A DNA stretch of 51,477 nucleotides from Paraburkholderia ferrariae NBRC 106233 (GTDB taxonomy: Bacteria; Pseudomonadota; Gammaproteobacteria; Burkholderiales; Burkholderiaceae). The position numbers and the translations under genes were made by a program. Position 1 is the first letter of the stretch. Every line of letters begins with the position of its first letter. Shown here in pieces: positions 49,352 through 51,477 of this stretch. The stretch covers positions 1 through 51,477 of the forward strand of contig NZ_BAYB01000050.1 of assembly GCF_000685035.1 (NCBI RefSeq), in the 5' to 3' direction. A model generated the notes under the pieces. The model saw nothing but the letters and a program-made list of their open reading frames with translations, made no database searches and was not told the origin of the DNA.

Positions 49352-50010
49352 GATCGGTCTTCCGTGGGCAGGTAGGTGTAGACGGTCGAACGCGCGACGC
49401 CCAGCGTGCGCGCCACTTCGGCCAGCGCGTGGCGCAGGTTGAGATGGCCGCTTTCGGCAAGCTCGCGCACCGCTTCGCGGCGCTGCGCGAGCGTCATGCC
49501 GATGGGCGTGGTGTTGCGCGCGGCGGCAAAGCGTTCGAGCGCGCTGCGCACATCCTCGCTCGCGCGCGGGCCGAGCGATTCGGCCACCGGCGCCGCCGCG
49601 CCGGTGCGCATGAGCTGGCCGAGGCCCGCCGTCACGGCGCCGAGCAGCGAGACATCCATGTTCAGGCAGATCGCCGCGACGTACTCGCCCGCGGTGTTCT
49701 TCAGGCCGATCGAGGTGCTCTTCACCGGACGGCCATCTGGAAACGTGTTGGGATAATTCGGCACGACCTCGGGAAAGCCTGGGTCGGTAATGCGCGCGAG
49801 GCCCAGTTCGGTGGCGGCGTCGCCGACCTGCCGACCGGACAGGTTGTTCGCGATCGCGACGACGGAATGCTCCGGCTTGGCGAGATCGTGCAGCACTACC
49901 TCGACGAGCGGCGCGAGCGTCTGGCCAAGCGCCTCGACGATCTTGCGCCCCTCGCGCAGGAGGAGCTGGTTTTCGCGGGCGGACGGATGAGGGTGGGCGG
50001 GTTTGGCCAT
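49348..50010 (-). CDS. YheO-like PAS and HTH transcriptional regulator
   Basis: Regulator of about 220 residues with an N-terminal YheO-type PAS domain (VEALGQTLAPLVEVVLHDLAKPEHSVVAIANNLSGRQVG; KSTSIGLKNTAGEYVAAICLNMDVS). The C-terminal HTH_22 motif reads LNLRHALAEVARTLGVARSTVYTYL. Start choice: ATG at 50010 (MAKPAH) or, three codons up, 50019 (MSLMAK). Neither has a ribosome site. The predicted -10 would cover the upstream ATG, so I use 50010. The stop overlaps the start of the dehydratase gene (ATGA), implying one transcript. Confidence 0.88.
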   Translation of the reverse strand: MAKPAHPHPSARENQLLLREGRKIVEALGQTLAPLVEVVLHDLAKPEHSVVAIANNLSGRQVGDAATELGLARITDPGFPEVVPNYPNTFPDGRPVKSTSIGLKNTAGEYVAAICLNMDVSLLGAVTAGLGQLMRTGAAAPVAESLGPRASEDVRSALERFAAARNTTPIGMTLAQRREAVRELAESGHLNLRHALAEVARTLGVARSTVYTYLPTEDRS

Positions 50011-50013
50011 GAG

Positions 50014-50045
50014 TGACATTTTGACGGTTTACGACAAAATGTCAA
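50014..50045 (-). promoter_or_regulatory. Promoter covered by a perfect 10-bp-arm palindrome
   Basis: TGACATTTTG (50014-50023) and CAAAATGTCA (50035-50044) are exact inverted repeats around an 11-bp spacer. On the minus strand they contain a perfect -35 TTGACA (50045-50040) and a -10 CAAAAT (50023-50018) with 16-nt spacing. The start of transcription would fall within a few bases of the ATG at 50010. The most likely binder is the PAS-HTH protein itself. Confidence 0.65.
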
Positions 50046-50084
50046 TTTCTGGAGGGCGGGCCCTCTACTCACAACGTGCCAATA

Positions 50085-50111
50085 GCAACCGGCGCAACCG
50101 ACGCAACCGAC
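50085..50111. repeat. Three tandem 9-bp units
   Basis: GCAACCGGC, GCAACCGAC and GCAACCGAC follow each other directly in the 131-nt gap between the DUF1493 gene and the PAS regulator gene. No function is seen. Confidence 0.75.
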
Positions 50112-50141
50112 TTCTCACTAGTGGGAGGCAGCAGGCGTTAT

Positions 50142-50504
50142 TTACAGCGCCGGGTCCCGCTCCCACCATCCTCGCTTCATCGCTGCCTCCAGCATCCCCA
50201 GGGTCAGGGAGTGCCCACCGAGCGATTCGCGCGCCTTTGCACTGAACGGTGACTTGAGCGCAGCCAGCAATACCTCGCGCTTGCGCATGTTCGCTGACGG
50301 TACATAGCAGGCAACGTCGAAGTCCCGCAGATCTACGTGGAAACGCTCGCCCCATGCCCGCATGGCCGTCACGATTTTGGGCGGCTCCCAATCGAGGTCA
50401 TGGTAGAGATCCATATCCCGGGTTAGTTGTTCGTCTATGTTGAACGCTCCGGGAGCGCGTACTTCACGTATAAACCGCTGGAGTTGAAGCCACGCATCGT
50501 CCAT
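50142..50504 (-). CDS. DUF1493 family protein
   Basis: Small acidic protein of 120 residues (MDDAWLQLQRFIREV...). The segment LTRDMDLYHDLDWEPPKIVTAMRAWGERFHVDLRDFDVACYVP follows the DUF1493 pattern, a helical fold resembling acyl carrier proteins, with unknown role. AGGAGG lies 10 nt before the ATG. The same frame is open for 52 codons upstream, but that part has no family match. GC content is lower than in the neighbours. It stands alone between ssb and the PAS regulator gene and may be a recent insertion; this is inference. Confidence 0.72.
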   Translation of the reverse strand: MDDAWLQLQRFIREVRAPGAFNIDEQLTRDMDLYHDLDWEPPKIVTAMRAWGERFHVDLRDFDVACYVPSANMRKREVLLAALKSPFSAKARESLGGHSLTLGMLEAAMKRGWWERDPAL

Positions 50505-50678
50505 TACAGTCGGTCCTCCTGCTTCCACACGTCGGTTGTATTTCACGACTGTTTTGTATCCGGTTATTCCCACGTCGGCAGCGGTATCCGTTCTCCTGAG
50601 ACTAACCCCGTGTCGGATGGCCCCAAAATTTAACGCGACATCCGCGGTTCCGCCTATCACGCAGATACAAAAGAAGAA

Positions 50679-50727
50679 GGCCGGATAAACCGAACGTAAC
50701 CATTTGATTACGTTTAGTTTTCCGGCC
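50679..50727 (-). terminator. Long imperfect stem-loop after ssb
   Basis: GGCCGGATAAAC (50679-50690) pairs with GTTTTCCGGCC (50717-50727) with one bulge, and inside it AACGTAA (50693-50699) pairs with TTACGTT (50708-50714) around an 8-nt loop. On the minus strand it runs into TTCTTCTTTT, consistent with an ssb terminator 30 nt after the stop codon. Confidence 0.72.
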
Positions 50728-50757
50728 CGGATTTAACAGCCGATCAGCAGGTTCTGG

Positions 50758-51300
50758 TTAGAACGGAATATCGTCATCCATCTCGTCGAAACCGCCGCCA
50801 GCCGGCGCGTTCGAACGGCCGCCACCACTGCCGCCGCCGCTCGCGCGCGGCGCACCGCCACCGCCACCGCCACCCGCCGCACGGCCGCCGCCGCGCTGCT
50901 CGGCCGGTTGACGGCTGTAGCCGCCGTCGTCGCCCATGTCGCCGCCGCCCATCGAGGCGCCGCCGCTGCGGCCGCCCAGCATCTGCATCTGGTCAGCGAC
51001 GATTTCCGTCGAATAACGGTCCGTGCCGTCCTGCGCCTGCCACTTGCGCGTGCGGATACGGCCTTCGATATACACCGACGAGCCCTTCTTGAGGTACTCC
51101 GAGACGATCTCGGCAAGGCGGCCGAAGAACGACACGCGGTGCCACTCGGTCATTTCCTTGAAGTCGCCCGACGCTTTGTCCTTGTAGCGGTCGGTCGTGG
51201 CGAGGCGGATGTTGGCCACCGCGTCGCCGCTCGGCAGATAACGCACTTCCGGATCGGCGCCGAGATTGCCGACGAGAATCACCTTGTTCACGGATGCCAT
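50758..51300 (-). CDS. ssb: Single-stranded DNA-binding protein
   Basis: Tetrameric OB-fold protein that coats single-stranded DNA in replication, repair and recombination. The 180-residue product starts MASVNKVILVGNLGADPEVRY and has TEWHRVSFFGRLAEIVSEYLKKGSSVYIEGRIRTRKW, the ssDNA-binding core to about residue 110. A Gly-rich disordered linker (GGGRAAGGGGGGGAPRA) leads to the acidic tip DEMDDDIPF that binds partner proteins. The ATG at 51300 has AGGAG upstream. A minus-strand TATAAT at 51447-51442 is the likely -10. Confidence 0.98.
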   Translation of the reverse strand: MASVNKVILVGNLGADPEVRYLPSGDAVANIRLATTDRYKDKASGDFKEMTEWHRVSFFGRLAEIVSEYLKKGSSVYIEGRIRTRKWQAQDGTDRYSTEIVADQMQMLGGRSGGASMGGGDMGDDGGYSRQPAEQRGGGRAAGGGGGGGAPRASGGGSGGGRSNAPAGGGFDEMDDDIPF

Positions 51301-51441
51301 ACAAATCTCCTGTGTATTCCGTTGCGAGGAGCGGCCGCGCGGCGCGCGTGCGGGCCGTTCGTCGCCGCGCGCGGACCGCCTCCGCGAAAACTGTTCGACC
51401 GATATCAGGCGCGCTTGACGGGCGCCTTCATACTGGCCGCG

Positions 51442-51447
51442 ATTATA
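51442..51447 (-). promoter_or_regulatory. ssb -10 element
   Basis: Perfect TATAAT on the minus strand, 142 nt upstream of the ssb start. The -35 region is weak. The window ends 30 bp beyond it. Confidence 0.55.
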
Positions 51448-51477
51448 AGCCAGCAAAACACCAGCCCAGAGCATGCA

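Overview
The window is a 51.5 kb piece of a high-GC chromosome. Gene content and order (leuS-lptE-holA, bamE/fur divergence, tkt-gap next to a spermidine synthase, a two-domain malic enzyme, many IclR/LysR/FCD regulators) fit a betaproteobacterium of the Burkholderiaceae, most likely Paraburkholderia, Burkholderia or Caballeronia. This is from protein family resemblance only. I saw no rRNA, tRNA, CRISPR array or intact insertion sequence.

Layout: 1-7.8 kb holds a minus-strand housekeeping block (bamE, dapB, exbB, exbD, leuS, lptE, holA; holA runs off the left edge), with fur divergent. 8.4-11.3 kb holds a dctA-allA pair and a divergent FCD regulator with palindromic operators between them. 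11.7-16.2 kb carries gap and tkt on the minus strand and a spermidine synthase on the plus strand; 16.2-17.4 kb a VOC protein and rsmE. 17.5-18.6 kb is a secreted guanyl-specific RNase with a barstar-type inhibitor. 18.9-25.0 kb holds maeB, then thiL-pgpA-pncC-DUF985 cupin on the plus strand, and pyrF on the minus strand.

25.2-35.9 kb is a ten-gene minus-strand sugar cluster: IclR regulator, KDGal kinase, KDPGal aldolase, SDR, AraF/AraG/AraH-like ABC transporter, second SDR, SMP-30 lactonase and aldose 1-epimerase. It reads as an oxidative (De Ley-Doudoroff type) D-galactose pathway fed by an arabinose/galactose-type transporter. The galactonate dehydratase step is not encoded here. 36.3-40.7 kb is a D-amino-acid module: RidA, N-acyl-D-amino-acid deacylase and RpiR regulator on the minus strand, divergent from a PLP-dependent D-serine-deaminase-like enzyme, with two palindromes in the shared intergenic region.

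40.7-50.0 kb is accessory: MarR plus a DHA2 drug-type exporter, EcsC-like protein, HSL-type esterase, CHRD protein, MFS carrier with divergent LysR regulator, and a hydroxyaspartate/serine-threonine dehydratase coupled to a YheO-type PAS-HTH regulator. A DUF1493 gene and ssb close the window.

The non-coding signals I rate highest are two orphan plus-strand intrinsic terminators with upstream stem-loops (near 18.8 and 45.6 kb) that look like the 3' ends of unannotated small RNAs, a perfect 10-bp-arm palindrome spanning a possible leaderless promoter (50.0 kb), and the RNase/barstar pair, whose inhibitor has a long extra N-terminal domain.
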